A DNA stretch of 25,867 nucleotides from a virus (IMGVR_UViG_3300045970_000691:1-25867), one strand, 5' to 3'; counted from the first letter of the stretch, positions 15,410 through 23,019 are shown. The notes: generated by a model from the sequence alone, not told the origin. Numbers and translations: made by a program.

Positions 15410-15735
15410 AGGCCGAGCTCCTTCTGCGGGGCGAGCTCCACGGTCTCGCTCGCGATCCGCTCCTCGAGCTCCAGGCCGGAGAGCGCGCGGTACACGCCCT
15501 CTCGCTTCTCCCGGCCCACCATGTCCACCATGCGGAGCTCCACGAGCTCGCACACGCGCGGCCGCACGGAGAGGATCGAGATCCCGCAGCGCTCCGCCAA
15601 CTGCCTGGTCGTGCAGGGTCCATGCACCTGGAGCGCCTGCCAAACGGCGATCTGCATCACCTTGTGGCCCGGCTGCTGGTGGCCGTAGTTCTCGTTGCGA
15701 ATTTCAGCTGGGGTGCTGGCGGTGGCGGTCATCAT
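15406..15735 (-). CDS. Winged-helix DNA-binding protein
   Basis: The 109-residue protein has MQIAVWQALQVHGPCTTRQLAERCGISILSVRPRVCELVELRMVD, a clear helix-turn-helix of the winged type, followed by a wing (REKREGVYRAL). It is the first gene of the minus-strand late run, right after a 217-bp intergenic region, so it is placed to act as a middle or late regulator or a DNA-processing factor. In Mu the comparable place is held by Mor/C activators, but this protein does not look like either. ATG codons at 15735 and 15732 are both possible starts. Confidence 0.75.
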   Translation of the reverse strand: MMTATASTPAEIRNENYGHQQPGHKVMQIAVWQALQVHGPCTTRQLAERCGISILSVRPRVCELVELRMVDMVGREKREGVYRALSGLELEERIASETVELAPQKELGL

Positions 15736-15952
15736 GGTTTTACGAGGAAAAGCTTGCCTGCCGGGCCGAAACTCGGCAGGGGTGGAAGCGTCGAGCGACA
15801 GACATCACTCGACCCCGACTCACAACAGCGCCACCACGCTGCGGGAAAACGTAGAAGACTTGGGGCTCCTGCCCTGGATAGGTCGCGTCTGGGGTGGTTC
15901 CCGGTGACTGAAAAGTGTCTGCTTCTGAGGTGGGGGCCCCTCCTACAATAAC
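15736..15952. promoter_or_regulatory. Divergent intergenic region between late run and Bro-N gene
   Basis: This 217-bp gap lies between a minus-strand and a plus-strand gene, so it should hold promoters for both. A 7-bp inverted repeat with a 10-nt loop (15757-15763 with 15774-15780) lies in the leader of the minus-strand gene, 22 bp before its start. A TACAAT at 15944-15949 looks like a -10 box but is only 3 bp before the Bro-N ATG; it would fit only if translation begins at the second in-frame ATG (15965). No clear -35 box or operator repeats were found. Confidence 0.35.
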
Positions 15953-16699
15953 ATGACAGACATCATGACTAGCCTCACCAGCTACCAATTCGAGGGACGC
16001 ACCGTGCGCACATCTATGACCGAGATAGGCGATCCTCTCTTTGTTGCTGCAGACGTGTGCGGCATCCTTGAAATCGCCAATACGACAGACGCGCTCAAAG
16101 GGCTTGAGCCTGATGAAGTCCACATGATTACCCTCGCTAGTAGCGAGGGTATTCGCGGCAATCCTAACGTGAATGCGGTGACCGAAAGCGGACTCTACGC
16201 ACTCATTTTTGCCAGTCGGAAACCCGAGGCTAAGCGATTCAGAAAGTGGGTTACGGCTGAGGTTCTGCCGGCCATTCGGAAACATGGCATCTATCGGATG
16301 GCCAGCGTTTCCACCATGCGCCAGATCGACAAGCTGAAGTTGCGCCTTGAGGCGGCTGAGCTGCGCGCAAAGGCCCAGGCCCTGGAAGCAATCGCTCGCG
16401 GAGACCGCGCCAGACCCGAAGACGGAGGCGTGACGGATCGTCCTGTTGGTTGGCTTACTGTGCCGGAATTTGTTGCAGCAAAGCTCCCAAAGACGGATCC
16501 GCGATATGAAGGGACTCTCTTGCGGCTTGGATGGAGAAGGGAGCTTCGTAAGGCAGTGGTTGGCTCCGGTGTGGTGAAAGCCCGCACTGGAAACTCCGTT
16601 GCTCGTAGAGTCTTTCGACCCGATCTGTTGGAGAACGCCTGGGTGTTTGTTGCTGCGGACATCGGGCTCGATAGTCAACTCCCTGGAATGGAGGCCTGA
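15953..16699 (+). CDS. Bro-N domain antirepressor-like protein
   Basis: The 248-residue protein has an N-terminal Bro-N domain: RTSMTEIGDPLFVAADVCGILEI, NVNAVTESGLYALIFASRKPEAKRFRKWV and TAEVLPAIRKHG are family hallmarks. A helical linker (DKLKLRLEAAELRAKAQALEA) and an unassigned C-terminal domain with WLTVPEFVAAKLPKTDPRYE follow; the latter looks DNA-binding. Such proteins often counter phage repressors or act as regulators. Its opposite orientation to the genes on both sides, and a base composition lower than that of the structural genes, suggest a separately regulated insert. A second ATG at 15965 is a possible start. Confidence 0.85.
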   Translation: MTDIMTSLTSYQFEGRTVRTSMTEIGDPLFVAADVCGILEIANTTDALKGLEPDEVHMITLASSEGIRGNPNVNAVTESGLYALIFASRKPEAKRFRKWVTAEVLPAIRKHGIYRMASVSTMRQIDKLKLRLEAAELRAKAQALEAIARGDRARPEDGGVTDRPVGWLTVPEFVAAKLPKTDPRYEGTLLRLGWRRELRKAVVGSGVVKARTGNSVARRVFRPDLLENAWVFVAADIGLDSQLPGMEA

Positions 16700-16702
16700 C
16701 CC

Positions 16703-16915
16703 ATGCACCCCAACGAACACGACCGCATCGCGTCGCTGTACCCGCCCGTTCCCGCGCCGCTCAGCGCCCAGGAGAAGGCCGCCCTTATCCAGCTCATGGG
16801 AGAGGTGCTGATCTCCCAATGGCGTGACCGGTCTCAGACCGACCACGATCAAGAGCACCAGGTCGGAGCTGCCTCCGGCCTGGGCTCCCTGCTCGATCGC
16901 GCACTCAGGAGCTGA
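16703..16915 (+). CDS. Small hypothetical protein in Bro-N operon
   Basis: The 70-residue protein starts 3 bp after the Bro-N stop. It begins MHPNEHDRIASLYPPVP and continues with a helical stretch (AQEKAALIQLMGEVLISQW). No family is recognised. The tight spacing and the terminator just downstream make it the last gene of a two-gene plus-strand operon. Confidence 0.6.
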   Translation: MHPNEHDRIASLYPPVPAPLSAQEKAALIQLMGEVLISQWRDRSQTDHDQEHQVGAASGLGSLLDRALRS

Positions 16916-16917
16916 CT

Positions 16918-17424
16918 TCACAGTCCCTCCTTACCAGCCCCGGAGCTAGTCCCTCCGGGGCTTTTTGCTGCCACCTTGCGGCGGTTCTTGATCGTGAAAA
17001 TGACACTCCACAGCTGCTTCTCCGTGGCCTCACCGAGCTCGCAGCGATACTGTGTCCGGCAAATCTTCGAGGCATAGGCCTCGGATAGTCCGCAGCGGCC
17101 GAGCGCCGCCCGTAGCAGAAACAAGGCCCGGCGCGCACCATCCGTCGCCGCCTGAGCCAGTGCTTTGTTGGCTGCGGCTTCCATGCCGCACAGCCGTTGA
17201 AAATGAGCGCGTAGGATGAGGTAGTCGCGCTGGGTGGCTACAGTAAGGCTCTGCCTCACACCACCCATCGCCTTGCCCTGCTCCGTGTGTCTCCACGCAG
17301 TCTCCATGCCCGAGGCACTCAGCTCGGGATTGCCCGCAATCAGCGCCGCCCGCTCTGGCAGGCGAAGCCACGCCTGGTGTGCCAGGCGGGCTAGTTCGCG
17401 CTTCTGGAGTTTCGAGAGGAGCAT
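16918..17424 (-). CDS. gemA: GemA-like regulatory protein (DUF1018)
   Basis: The 168-residue protein begins KLQKRELARLAHQAW and ends in a helical region with EATEKQLWSVIFTIKNR, the pattern of the GemA/DUF1018 family of Mu-like phages. In Mu, GemA alters host gene expression and DNA topology and lies near the end of the early operon. The same position is seen here, right after gam (4-bp gap). The last 16 codons contain the terminator of the convergent plus-strand operon. Confidence 0.82.
   Translation of the reverse strand: MLLSKLQKRELARLAHQAWLRLPERAALIAGNPELSASGMETAWRHTEQGKAMGGVRQSLTVATQRDYLILRAHFQRLCGMEAAANKALAQAATDGARRALFLLRAALGRCGLSEAYASKICRTQYRCELGEATEKQLWSVIFTIKNRRKVAAKSPGGTSSGAGKEGL
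16936..16966 (+). terminator. Intrinsic terminator of the Bro-N operon
   Basis: A perfect 10-bp stem (AGCCCCGGAG/CTCCGGGGCT) with a 7-nt loop is followed by a run of five T on the plus strand, counting the last stem base. It lies 21 bp past the plus-strand stop codon. It is inside the last codons of the convergent gemA gene. The minus strand has no T run after the stem, so it should act in one direction only. Confidence 0.88.
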
Positions 17425-17428
17425 GAGA

Positions 17429-17953
17429 TCAGGCCGCTGCTTCTGTCTGGGCTCCGTCCACTTTGGGGGTCACGCCGAAGGTCTCAGGCTGTTCCAGGCG
17501 CAGGCCCACCGTGGCGAGTTGCCCCTCGGAGAGTTCTGCCTTCAGGCTGTCCTTCACGAGCTTCTCCTCGGTCTTGACGAAGCGGCCGTCGAAGGAGCGC
17601 TTCACGGCGGCGAGCACTGCGTCCCAAGTCCACTTGCGATTGAGGGGCTTGAGCGCGGGGGGATGCAGGCGGAAGCCATAGCTGGCGAGCTCCGTCTCGG
17701 CGGTCTTCTCTTTGCCTGGGAAGAGCTCCTCGCGGTGCGTCTCGGCGTAGCGCTCCGCCTGGACGAGCAGCGTCTGCATCTCCTCCTCCGTCCCGGCGAT
17801 CTCCGGTTGATATTCGTCCTGGATGCGCTGGATGTGCTTGTCGCGCTTGGCCGTGAGCATGCGCAGGCGCGTCTGCTGCACGGCGATGGTGTCGACGCAG
17901 CTCAGAAACTGAGCCTTCGTGGTGAGGTTGTTGGCTTTTAGTCGGGTACTCAT
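17429..17953 (-). CDS. gam: Gam-type host-nuclease inhibitor
   Basis: The 174-residue protein from ATG 17953 (MSTRLKANN) has a long helical N-terminal half (QQTRLRMLTAKRDKHIQRIQDEYQ) and then TAETELASYGFRLHPPALKPL, the conserved part of the Mu Gam family. Gam forms a dimer that encloses DNA ends and shields transposing phage DNA from exonucleases, as a relative of Ku. Length is close to that of Mu Gam. The frame extends further upstream but only as Arg-rich shadow sequence. It overlaps the preceding gene by 4 bp. Confidence 0.88.
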   Translation of the reverse strand: MSTRLKANNLTTKAQFLSCVDTIAVQQTRLRMLTAKRDKHIQRIQDEYQPEIAGTEEEMQTLLVQAERYAETHREELFPGKEKTAETELASYGFRLHPPALKPLNRKWTWDAVLAAVKRSFDGRFVKTEEKLVKDSLKAELSEGQLATVGLRLEQPETFGVTPKVDGAQTEAAA

Positions 17954-18198
17954 GGGTGTGCGGGGAAAAGTGCTTCGAGGCGTGCGGCGGGAGATTTGCC
18001 TGGCAGCGCCCGTTCGCCCACGGGCACGAGCTCGGGAGCCACGATCTGCACATGGCAGCAGTTGCACCGAGCCACGCGCAGGGCATCCTGGGCCGTCGGG
18101 TAGTTGCCGATGCGGGCCTCTACGGGCTCGTCCTTGAAGCGGAGGCTCCAACCTCCGCGCTCGTTGGGCTCCACGAGGAGCGTAGGGGCGTCGCTCAT
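17950..18198 (-). CDS. Small hypothetical early protein (DUF2188-like look)
   Basis: The protein has 82 residues from ATG 18198 (MSDAPTLLVEP). The first half, ERGGWSLRFKDEPVEARIGNYPTAQDALRVAR, resembles small DUF2188-like proteins, with a strand-strand-helix layout. CNCCHVQ could bind a metal, but there is only one Cys cluster. The gene overlaps both neighbours by 4 bp and so belongs to the early operon. Function unknown. Confidence 0.7.
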   Translation of the reverse strand: MSDAPTLLVEPNERGGWSLRFKDEPVEARIGNYPTAQDALRVARCNCCHVQIVAPELVPVGERALPGKSPAARLEALFPAHP

Positions 18199-18599
18199 GC
18201 GATGGCCCTCCCATGGATTTCGCGGGCCTTCAGGATCGCGCGGTTTGCGGCCTCGATGAGCTCTTCCCACTTGGCGCGCAGTTGCAGCGCGTGGCGGAAG
18301 CCTTCGGAAATCCCGCAGCGCCGCGTGTAGACCTTGCGGCTCACCGAGCCCTGCTGGACGTAGAACACCACCTCGTCATGGCCGTGGCGGTGCAACAAGC
18401 CCTTGCAGATGCCGGGCACGCCGATGTTGCTCCGGCTGTGCTTGCGCACGCAGCGCAGATGAGGGCCGGTCACGCCCTGGCGGCTGTGGTGCCCGAGAGC
18501 GGGCGCAGCCTGTTCGAGTTGCCCATCCGTCGGCCGCACCGGCACCCAACGGCAGGTGGCAGCCTCCGCACGCGAGAGAGGATCATGGCAGGTCTTCAT
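18195..18599 (-). CDS. AP2-like DNA-binding domain protein
   Basis: The 134-residue protein has several His and Cys residues in its N-terminal half (VTGPHLRCVRKHSRSN). A segment SNIGVPGICKG...EVVFYVQQGSVSRKVYTRRCGISEGFRHALQLR follows. The Asn-Ile-Gly-Val-x-Gly opening, three short strands and one helix ending in Leu/Arg match phage AP2/ERF-like domains found in homing-endonuclease and integrase-type proteins. No nuclease motif is seen here, so a plain DNA-binding role is more likely. It overlaps both neighbours by 4 bp. Confidence 0.65.
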   Translation of the reverse strand: MKTCHDPLSRAEAATCRWVPVRPTDGQLEQAAPALGHHSRQGVTGPHLRCVRKHSRSNIGVPGICKGLLHRHGHDEVVFYVQQGSVSRKVYTRRCGISEGFRHALQLRAKWEELIEAANRAILKAREIHGRAIA

Positions 18600-18865
18600 G
18601 GGCGGCCTCCATTCAGCAGCAGAGGCTCTTTGCTCCGGGCTTGCTTGATTGCGACTGGCGGAAGCACTTGATCGGCCTTGACGATTTCTACGCTGATGGG
18701 CCGTGGGCGATCATCGAAGGTCCAACGATCCACCTCACGACTGCTGAAATCCCTGTCGACTGGTACTGCATTGGAAAGCAGGTCTATCAGCTTGCCTGCT
18801 ATGCCAGGCTTTTCTGGAACGGCATATGTCTGGTAACCGATACTGAAGATGATGATCTTTTTCAT
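18596..18865 (-). CDS. Small hypothetical early protein
   Basis: The protein has 89 residues from ATG 18865 (MKKIIIFSIGYQTYAV). The hydrophobic opening is too short and too followed by polar residues to be a clear signal peptide. The middle (SREVDRWTFDDRPRPISVEIV) is mixed, and the rest is polar. No family is recognised. It lies right after the MuB-like gene with a 4-bp overlap and before the AP2-like gene with another, so it is part of the early operon. Confidence 0.65.
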   Translation of the reverse strand: MKKIIIFSIGYQTYAVPEKPGIAGKLIDLLSNAVPVDRDFSSREVDRWTFDDRPRPISVEIVKADQVLPPVAIKQARSKEPLLLNGGRP

Positions 18866-19884
18866 GCGCGGCCTCCTTGCTCTTCGAGGTCCCCGCGCCT
18901 GCGCTTCTGCGCGTCCACGGCGGCGATCACATCCGAGGGCTCCAAGACATCGCCCTTCTTCATCCCCTCGCGCGCTCGGCGGCACACCTGGCGGACGAAC
19001 TGCAGGTTCCCCCGTGTCCGGGCGGAGGCGAGCACCTCGCGCACCACGCCAGCATCCACGGCGTTTTCGCCCAGTCGCCGCTCCAGGAGCTTCTTCACAT
19101 CCGTCTCGCGCAGGCCGCCCAGGCGGATGCGCTCAGCCAGGCGATTGCCCAGGAGCTGCTTCACCTCGGCCCAGGCCGCGCTCTCCAGCTTCCGCCAGAG
19201 CGAAGGCCAGGCGAGCAGGATCACCTCCGAGGGCGTCTGGTTGATGAGCGTCTTGAGCGTGTCGAGCGTCTTCGGCCCCAGGCCATGCGCCTCGTCGATG
19301 GCGATGGCCGTGCGGGTCTCGCGCAGACGGCTCACGACGGCGGCGAGCCTGGGCGCGGTCGCCTTCGGCTGATCGCTATCGCGCACACCCATCGCATCCA
19401 GGATGGAGCCCATCAGCGCCATCGGTTTGTCGTTCCACGCCACGGCGGCCTCGATCACCAGCAGCCGCTGGCCGTAGTCGCGCTGCAGCAGTGTGAGCGC
19501 CGTGCTCTTGCCGCAGCCACTGTCTCCTTCGAGCAGGATCACCCTGGCCACGGACTTCTCCTCGAGGATGTCCAGGAGCGCGCGGCGCAGGAGCAGCACA
19601 GGAGTCAGATCCTTGTACATTTCCTCCTCCTGCCCCTCGCGACCCGAGATGCTCTCGATGAGCGCCGCCACCGCCCGGTAGGAGGCCAGCTGGCGCTCGA
19701 TGTCGGTCTCATCCAGGTCTCCCTTGAGCATGCGCCCGTAGGTTTTATCCGAGCCGAGACCCGGGAAACGGCGGAGCATGTCCGCCGTCGTCGTTTTGCG
19801 CGCTTCCTGCCAAGCGCGGATGCGGCTGGCGAGAGCGGTGAGCTCGTCGCGTTCAGCCTGAAGCAGGATGGTTATTGCTGTCAT
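18862..19884 (-). CDS. MuB-like AAA+ transposition ATPase
   Basis: The 340-residue protein helps the transposase choose and capture target DNA. An N-terminal helix-turn-helix-like part (TADMLRRFPGLGSDKTYGRML) matches the MuB N-domain layout. The AAA+ core has Walker A GDSGCGKST and Walker B TAIAIDEAHGL. A C-terminal helical lid follows. ATG 19884 was chosen because GAAAGG stands just upstream; a TTG at 19899 would add five residues. It begins 23 bp after the transposase ends, as in the A-B pair of Mu. Confidence 0.88.
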   Translation of the reverse strand: MTAITILLQAERDELTALASRIRAWQEARKTTTADMLRRFPGLGSDKTYGRMLKGDLDETDIERQLASYRAVAALIESISGREGQEEEMYKDLTPVLLLRRALLDILEEKSVARVILLEGDSGCGKSTALTLLQRDYGQRLLVIEAAVAWNDKPMALMGSILDAMGVRDSDQPKATAPRLAAVVSRLRETRTAIAIDEAHGLGPKTLDTLKTLINQTPSEVILLAWPSLWRKLESAAWAEVKQLLGNRLAERIRLGGLRETDVKKLLERRLGENAVDAGVVREVLASARTRGNLQFVRQVCRRAREGMKKGDVLEPSDVIAAVDAQKRRRGDLEEQGGRA

Positions 19885-19907
19885 TGTGTGCCCTTTCAAA
19901 AAGTGGT

Positions 19908-21629
19908 TCAGACGCTCATGAGCCCTCGCTCCCGCGCTCGCGCCTCAGCGCGCTCGAGCTCCTCGGGATCCAGCTCCTCATCGCTGCGGCTCGGACGCAT
20001 GCGGCTGCTGGGTTTGGCGATCAGTTCCGTGCCGTCCACGGTCACGGCTCCCTGGTCGCGGCGGGTCGTAGGGCAGGGGAGCGACACCCTCGGCTGTTGC
20101 TCCTGCTCTCCCGTCGATTGATTGCCACGTGAGACGCCCACGGAGCTCACGCTCCCGTTGCTCGCCCGGATCTCGGACTTCCACGCAGCGAGAGTCCCAT
20201 CGGGCCGGAGCACGCGAGCCTCGCGGCGCACGGCCGCGGCCTGCACGGAGCGCAGCCGCCCGCCGGCCACCGCATCCCCCGCCAGGGAAATCGCGCAGCG
20301 CTCCAACACCACGCGGCTTGCCTCATCCACGATGGTTGCCGGGCCACCCGCATCCGCAGGATCGAAATACACAGCCACATCGCGCCCGACGTGCCGCCAG
20401 AGAGTTTCCCCACCCCAGGCGTAGGGCTCGCTCCAGCCCCAGCCGGTGTCGACGGTGCAGGAGACCATGCCCCCACGGCGCACCTTGAGCACGCGGCGCT
20501 CGGGGCGCGTGACCCAGCCGTCGGGGCCTCCCATGTCGAGCGGCTTGCGATGCGAGGAAGATTCCGCGGCCCAACGCTCGGCCGGCACCCACTTGCCGTA
20601 GTGCTTCGATTCGATCCGGTCGTGATGGAAGGCATGCACAGCCTGGCGCAGCCGACCATCGAATGCTTCGAGGCTCAGGCAGCACTCGCGAGGATCCACG
20701 CTGCCACGGCGAAATTGGCTGAGGAGCTTGTCGCCGACTTCGTTCTCCCCACGGCCACGACCCACGCTCACAGGCAGGGATCCGAGACGCGTCCACAAGC
20801 GATTGAAGACCCCTTCCACGAGCTTCGTGCGCGGGTGGTAGCTCTTCACGCGCTCGACTCCCCACACGGAGAGGACTTCGGAAATGCGATGGCTCTCCCA
20901 GGTACTGCGCTCCGTCACGATGCGCCCTGGAGCCTTGATGTCCCCGCCCCAGATCGTTGCCCAGGCTGCGAGCGGATCGGTCTGCTGATACGAGGCGCGC
21001 TCGCGGATCGTCCATTGCCAGCCCGTCACATAGTCGCACGAGACATCGCTGCCGAGCAACAGCTGCCAGCGGCCGCACACGACGCCGAAGCGTTGCGCGC
21101 ACAGATCCCCGAGCTCGGCTGCAGCGGCGGCGATGTCGCCACCCACCCAGAAGACACCATTCACGGTGGCATCATCCCACACCTCGCACTCGCCCGCTGC
21201 CACGCGGCGCAGCTCGCCGGTATGGCGATCCTCCACCATGCGGAGCACGCCTGGCGCGTAGGCCTCGTGTTTGAGGCGCTCGCGGCCCGGAGCCTGGTCG
21301 TGCGCCACGAGTCGGCCGCCACGCCCGCCATTGCAGCGGGGGAATCCGAGCGCCTCTACGAGAGTGCGTGGCACATGGTGCTTGCTGCAGCGCTCCCGCA
21401 CCCAGGTGCGGAACCACTCCGGGCTTTCAGAGCTTTCCGCGTAGAGCCGCACCCCGAGCGAGATCGAGACCACATCCACCCAGCGCGTGGCCGTCAGCAC
21501 ATGGCGCCGGATTGCGAGGATGTCGGCGTCCGTCAGCTTTTCCGTAAAGGCAGGTCGGCCACGGGAGCCCTTTGGGGCTTCGTGCTGCCGAGCAAGAAGC
21601 CGTTCTCCATTATATCCAGGAGTATCCAA
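19908..21629 (-). CDS. MuA-like DDE transposase
   Basis: The transposase carries an N-terminal DNA-binding part (SRGRPAFTEKLTDADILAIRRH...WFRTWVRERCSKHHVPRTL) and a catalytic core. Acid residues are visible as WDDATVNG (codon 21171-21173), WGGDIKAPGR (20940-20942) and KLVEGVFNRL (20814-20816), giving D-77-D-42-E spacing, as expected for the RNase H-like rve fold. The C-terminal part is Arg/Ser-rich. The start is uncertain. The frame is open to ATG 22286 (792 residues), but that extension crosses a stem-loop array and a small gene in another frame. TTG 21629 is the best in-frame start after those; no ribosome binding site supports it. Confidence 0.85.
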   Translation of the reverse strand: MDTPGYNGERLLARQHEAPKGSRGRPAFTEKLTDADILAIRRHVLTATRWVDVVSISLGVRLYAESSESPEWFRTWVRERCSKHHVPRTLVEALGFPRCNGGRGGRLVAHDQAPGRERLKHEAYAPGVLRMVEDRHTGELRRVAAGECEVWDDATVNGVFWVGGDIAAAAAELGDLCAQRFGVVCGRWQLLLGSDVSCDYVTGWQWTIRERASYQQTDPLAAWATIWGGDIKAPGRIVTERSTWESHRISEVLSVWGVERVKSYHPRTKLVEGVFNRLWTRLGSLPVSVGRGRGENEVGDKLLSQFRRGSVDPRECCLSLEAFDGRLRQAVHAFHHDRIESKHYGKWVPAERWAAESSSHRKPLDMGGPDGWVTRPERRVLKVRRGGMVSCTVDTGWGWSEPYAWGGETLWRHVGRDVAVYFDPADAGGPATIVDEASRVVLERCAISLAGDAVAGGRLRSVQAAAVRREARVLRPDGTLAAWKSEIRASNGSVSSVGVSRGNQSTGEQEQQPRVSLPCPTTRRDQGAVTVDGTELIAKPSSRMRPSRSDEELDPEELERAEARARERGLMSV

Positions 21630-21715
21630 CCCTGGGAAAGCAGATCGTTCGCTTCTTGGATCTGCGCTGAGAATCTGAGTTGTCTGAATTGGCTGAGTGC
21701 TATGTCGTTGTTCAT
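21533..21715 (-). CDS. Small hypothetical protein overlapping transposase start
   Basis: The 60-residue protein MNNDIALSQFRQLRF... contains SAQIQEANDLLSQGWILLDI and NGFLLGSTKP. The ANxLLxxGWxLL...LG core is known from many small phage and bacterial proteins of unknown function, which supports this frame. Its codons are AT-richer than those of the transposase. It runs in a different frame through the first codons of the transposase. Its ATG shares a CATG with the ATG of a plus-strand frame, so no 5' leader space exists if both are used. Confidence 0.7.
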   Translation of the reverse strand: MNNDIALSQFRQLRFSAQIQEANDLLSQGWILLDIMENGFLLGSTKPQRAPVADLPLRKS

Positions 21716-21971
21716 GGCTAAAATCGATATTCCTGGCTACCGTGTTTATCTTGCTGGTCGCACCGTTCGCAGCGGCAGCAGCCCTGCAAAGAAGCTGCCC
21801 GTCGGACCCGACCTTGAGCCCTCTAATTTCGTCGATATTCCCGCCAACGACCACCGTCTCCACGAGGGCTTTGGTAAAGGCGGAGGCTGGGTGGTTTTCC
21901 TGCGCGGCGACATGGAGATCGCGCGTTTCGCCCTCGATCAGATTGCCGGCTACGTCGATCTGTCTGTTTGA
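21714..21971 (+). CDS. Possible plus-strand gene, 85 residues
   Basis: The frame MAKIDIPGYRVYLAGRTV... ends in GGGWVVFLRGDMEIARFALDQIAGY. It has almost no rare codons and a balanced, soluble-looking composition, better than the antisense reading of the transposase frame. ATG 21714 overlaps the start codon of the minus-strand 60-residue gene. An ATG at 21702 would add four residues. No ribosome binding site or family is recognised. It is antisense to a minus-strand operon and may be chance coding; it is listed because the region is otherwise unexplained. Confidence 0.4.
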   Translation: MAKIDIPGYRVYLAGRTVRSGSSPAKKLPVGPDLEPSNFVDIPANDHRLHEGFGKGGGWVVFLRGDMEIARFALDQIAGYVDLSV

Positions 21972-21982
21972 CATCAAAGAGA

Positions 21983-22272
21983 GTGGGGCAGGAGGCACCC
22001 CCAAGATGCCCCCTGCCCCGTGTTGCGTCGGCACTCCGACCAGCGAGGTCGCGCTCTCTGGAAGAGGTAGAGACTCCAGAGAGCGTCCCAGGTGTGCCGG
22101 CGCATCAGAGCTAGGCTCTGAAATTGAAGGGGCCGGGCAGGCAGCCAGCACATGCCCGGCCCCGAGGGACTCGACACCGGACCCGTTGCCGAAGTCCGCA
22201 CCCTTTGCAGGGTGTCCTATGCAGGTCCCAAATGGCTCCGAGCCGCGCTCGGAAGATTCTGAAAGTCGTTTC
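21983..22272. repeat. Array of nine stem-loops upstream of the transposase
   Basis: This gene-free stretch (21972-22296) holds nine inverted repeats in 290 bp. Arms are 21983-21995/22005-22017 (13 bp, one mismatch), 22025-22029/22034-22038 (5 bp), 22050-22060/22073-22083 (11 bp), 22103-22109/22113-22119 (7 bp), 22127-22137/22151-22161 (11 bp), 22176-22180/22192-22196 (5 bp), 22197-22202/22207-22212 (6 bp), 22235-22241/22245-22251 (7 bp) and 22257-22262/22267-22272 (6 bp). All except the first are perfect. None is followed by a clear T run. The role is unknown: structured leader RNA, processing sites or DNA structure are all possible. Confidence 0.75.
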
Positions 22273-22296
22273 AGGAAGCTGCTCATCGAAATGGAT

Positions 22297-23019
22297 TCAG
22301 CGGGCTGGTCCCCAGGAGCCGGGAAGCATGGCGGCTACCTCGCTCCAGCACTCCTCCAGCACCTTGCGCTCCATGGGTGTGAGCGTGTCCCAGTAGCGCA
22401 GGCTCGTGTTGAGCTTCTGCAGGCCCTTCGCTATGTTGGCTGCGTGGTTCACGTCGGCCCGCGCCTTGCCCTTGGTGGCCTCGCCCGTGGCGATCCCGGC
22501 CCACTGGCGCATGGGCGTCGGAGCGTAGGGGATGCCCCATACCCAGCGGGACTCGATCGCGATCTGCTGGGCCTCGGCGGTGACGCGGAAACTGTGCGGC
22601 TGATCGTCCTCCTCCCAGGTGATCGTCTCGCCGATTTCAGCCTCGACCACGCAGTCGATCCGCTGCTGGTAGCGGGCGCTCTCCAGGATGCGCTTGGCCT
22701 GCTCGTGGTGAAGACCAAGTTCCGAGGAGAGCTTCGCTTGGAAGCCCTCAGATTTCCCCGAAGGCACAGTTTGTGCCGTCGGAGAATTGCCGCGCCTCAG
22801 ATTGCGGTGTTTGTCCTGGAGATAGAGGTCGCGCAGACGCAGGATTTCACAAGCGAGACGACCAGCGAGTTCACGGCCAGCGGCGAGCAGACGGCGAGCT
22901 TCGTCCCAGGCGGGATCCAAGGGCAGAGCCGGTCCTGCGACCTCAAGGCTCTGGGTTGCCAGCACCTCGTTGGGATAAGTCGCCAGCGGGTGCGATGTGT
23001 CATGAGTTACGGTTTGCAT
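22297..23019 (-). CDS. Hypothetical early protein (DUF3102-like look)
   Basis: The protein has 240 residues. A helical first half (EARRLLAAGRELAGRLACEILRLRDLYL) leads to FQAKLSSELGLHHEQAKRILESARY, a helix-turn-helix like that of DUF3102 and ParB-type DNA-binding proteins. A beta-rich middle (EIGETITWEEDDQPHSFRVTAEAQQIAI) and a helical tail (LTPMERKVLEECWSEVAAML) follow. No enzyme motif is visible. It is the first large gene of the early operon and precedes the stem-loop array. The early position suggests a role in transposition control; that is inference. Confidence 0.75.
   Translation of the reverse strand: MQTVTHDTSHPLATYPNEVLATQSLEVAGPALPLDPAWDEARRLLAAGRELAGRLACEILRLRDLYLQDKHRNLRRGNSPTAQTVPSGKSEGFQAKLSSELGLHHEQAKRILESARYQQRIDCVVEAEIGETITWEEDDQPHSFRVTAEAQQIAIESRWVWGIPYAPTPMRQWAGIATGEATKGKARADVNHAANIAKGLQKLNTSLRYWDTLTPMERKVLEECWSEVAAMLPGSWGPAR

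Noticed and set aside
15944-15949. TACAAT as a -10 promoter box for the Bro-N gene
   Set aside because: It is only 3 bp from the first ATG and no -35 box is at the right distance; kept only as a remark in the intergenic entry.
15740-16921. Long minus-strand frame of 393 codons
   Set aside because: It is antisense to the Bro-N gene, whose plus-strand product has clear family motifs; the minus-strand product has no domain character.
20391-21971. Long plus-strand frame of 526 codons
   Set aside because: Most of it is antisense to the transposase core, which has the DDE residues. Only the last 85 codons were kept as a possible gene.
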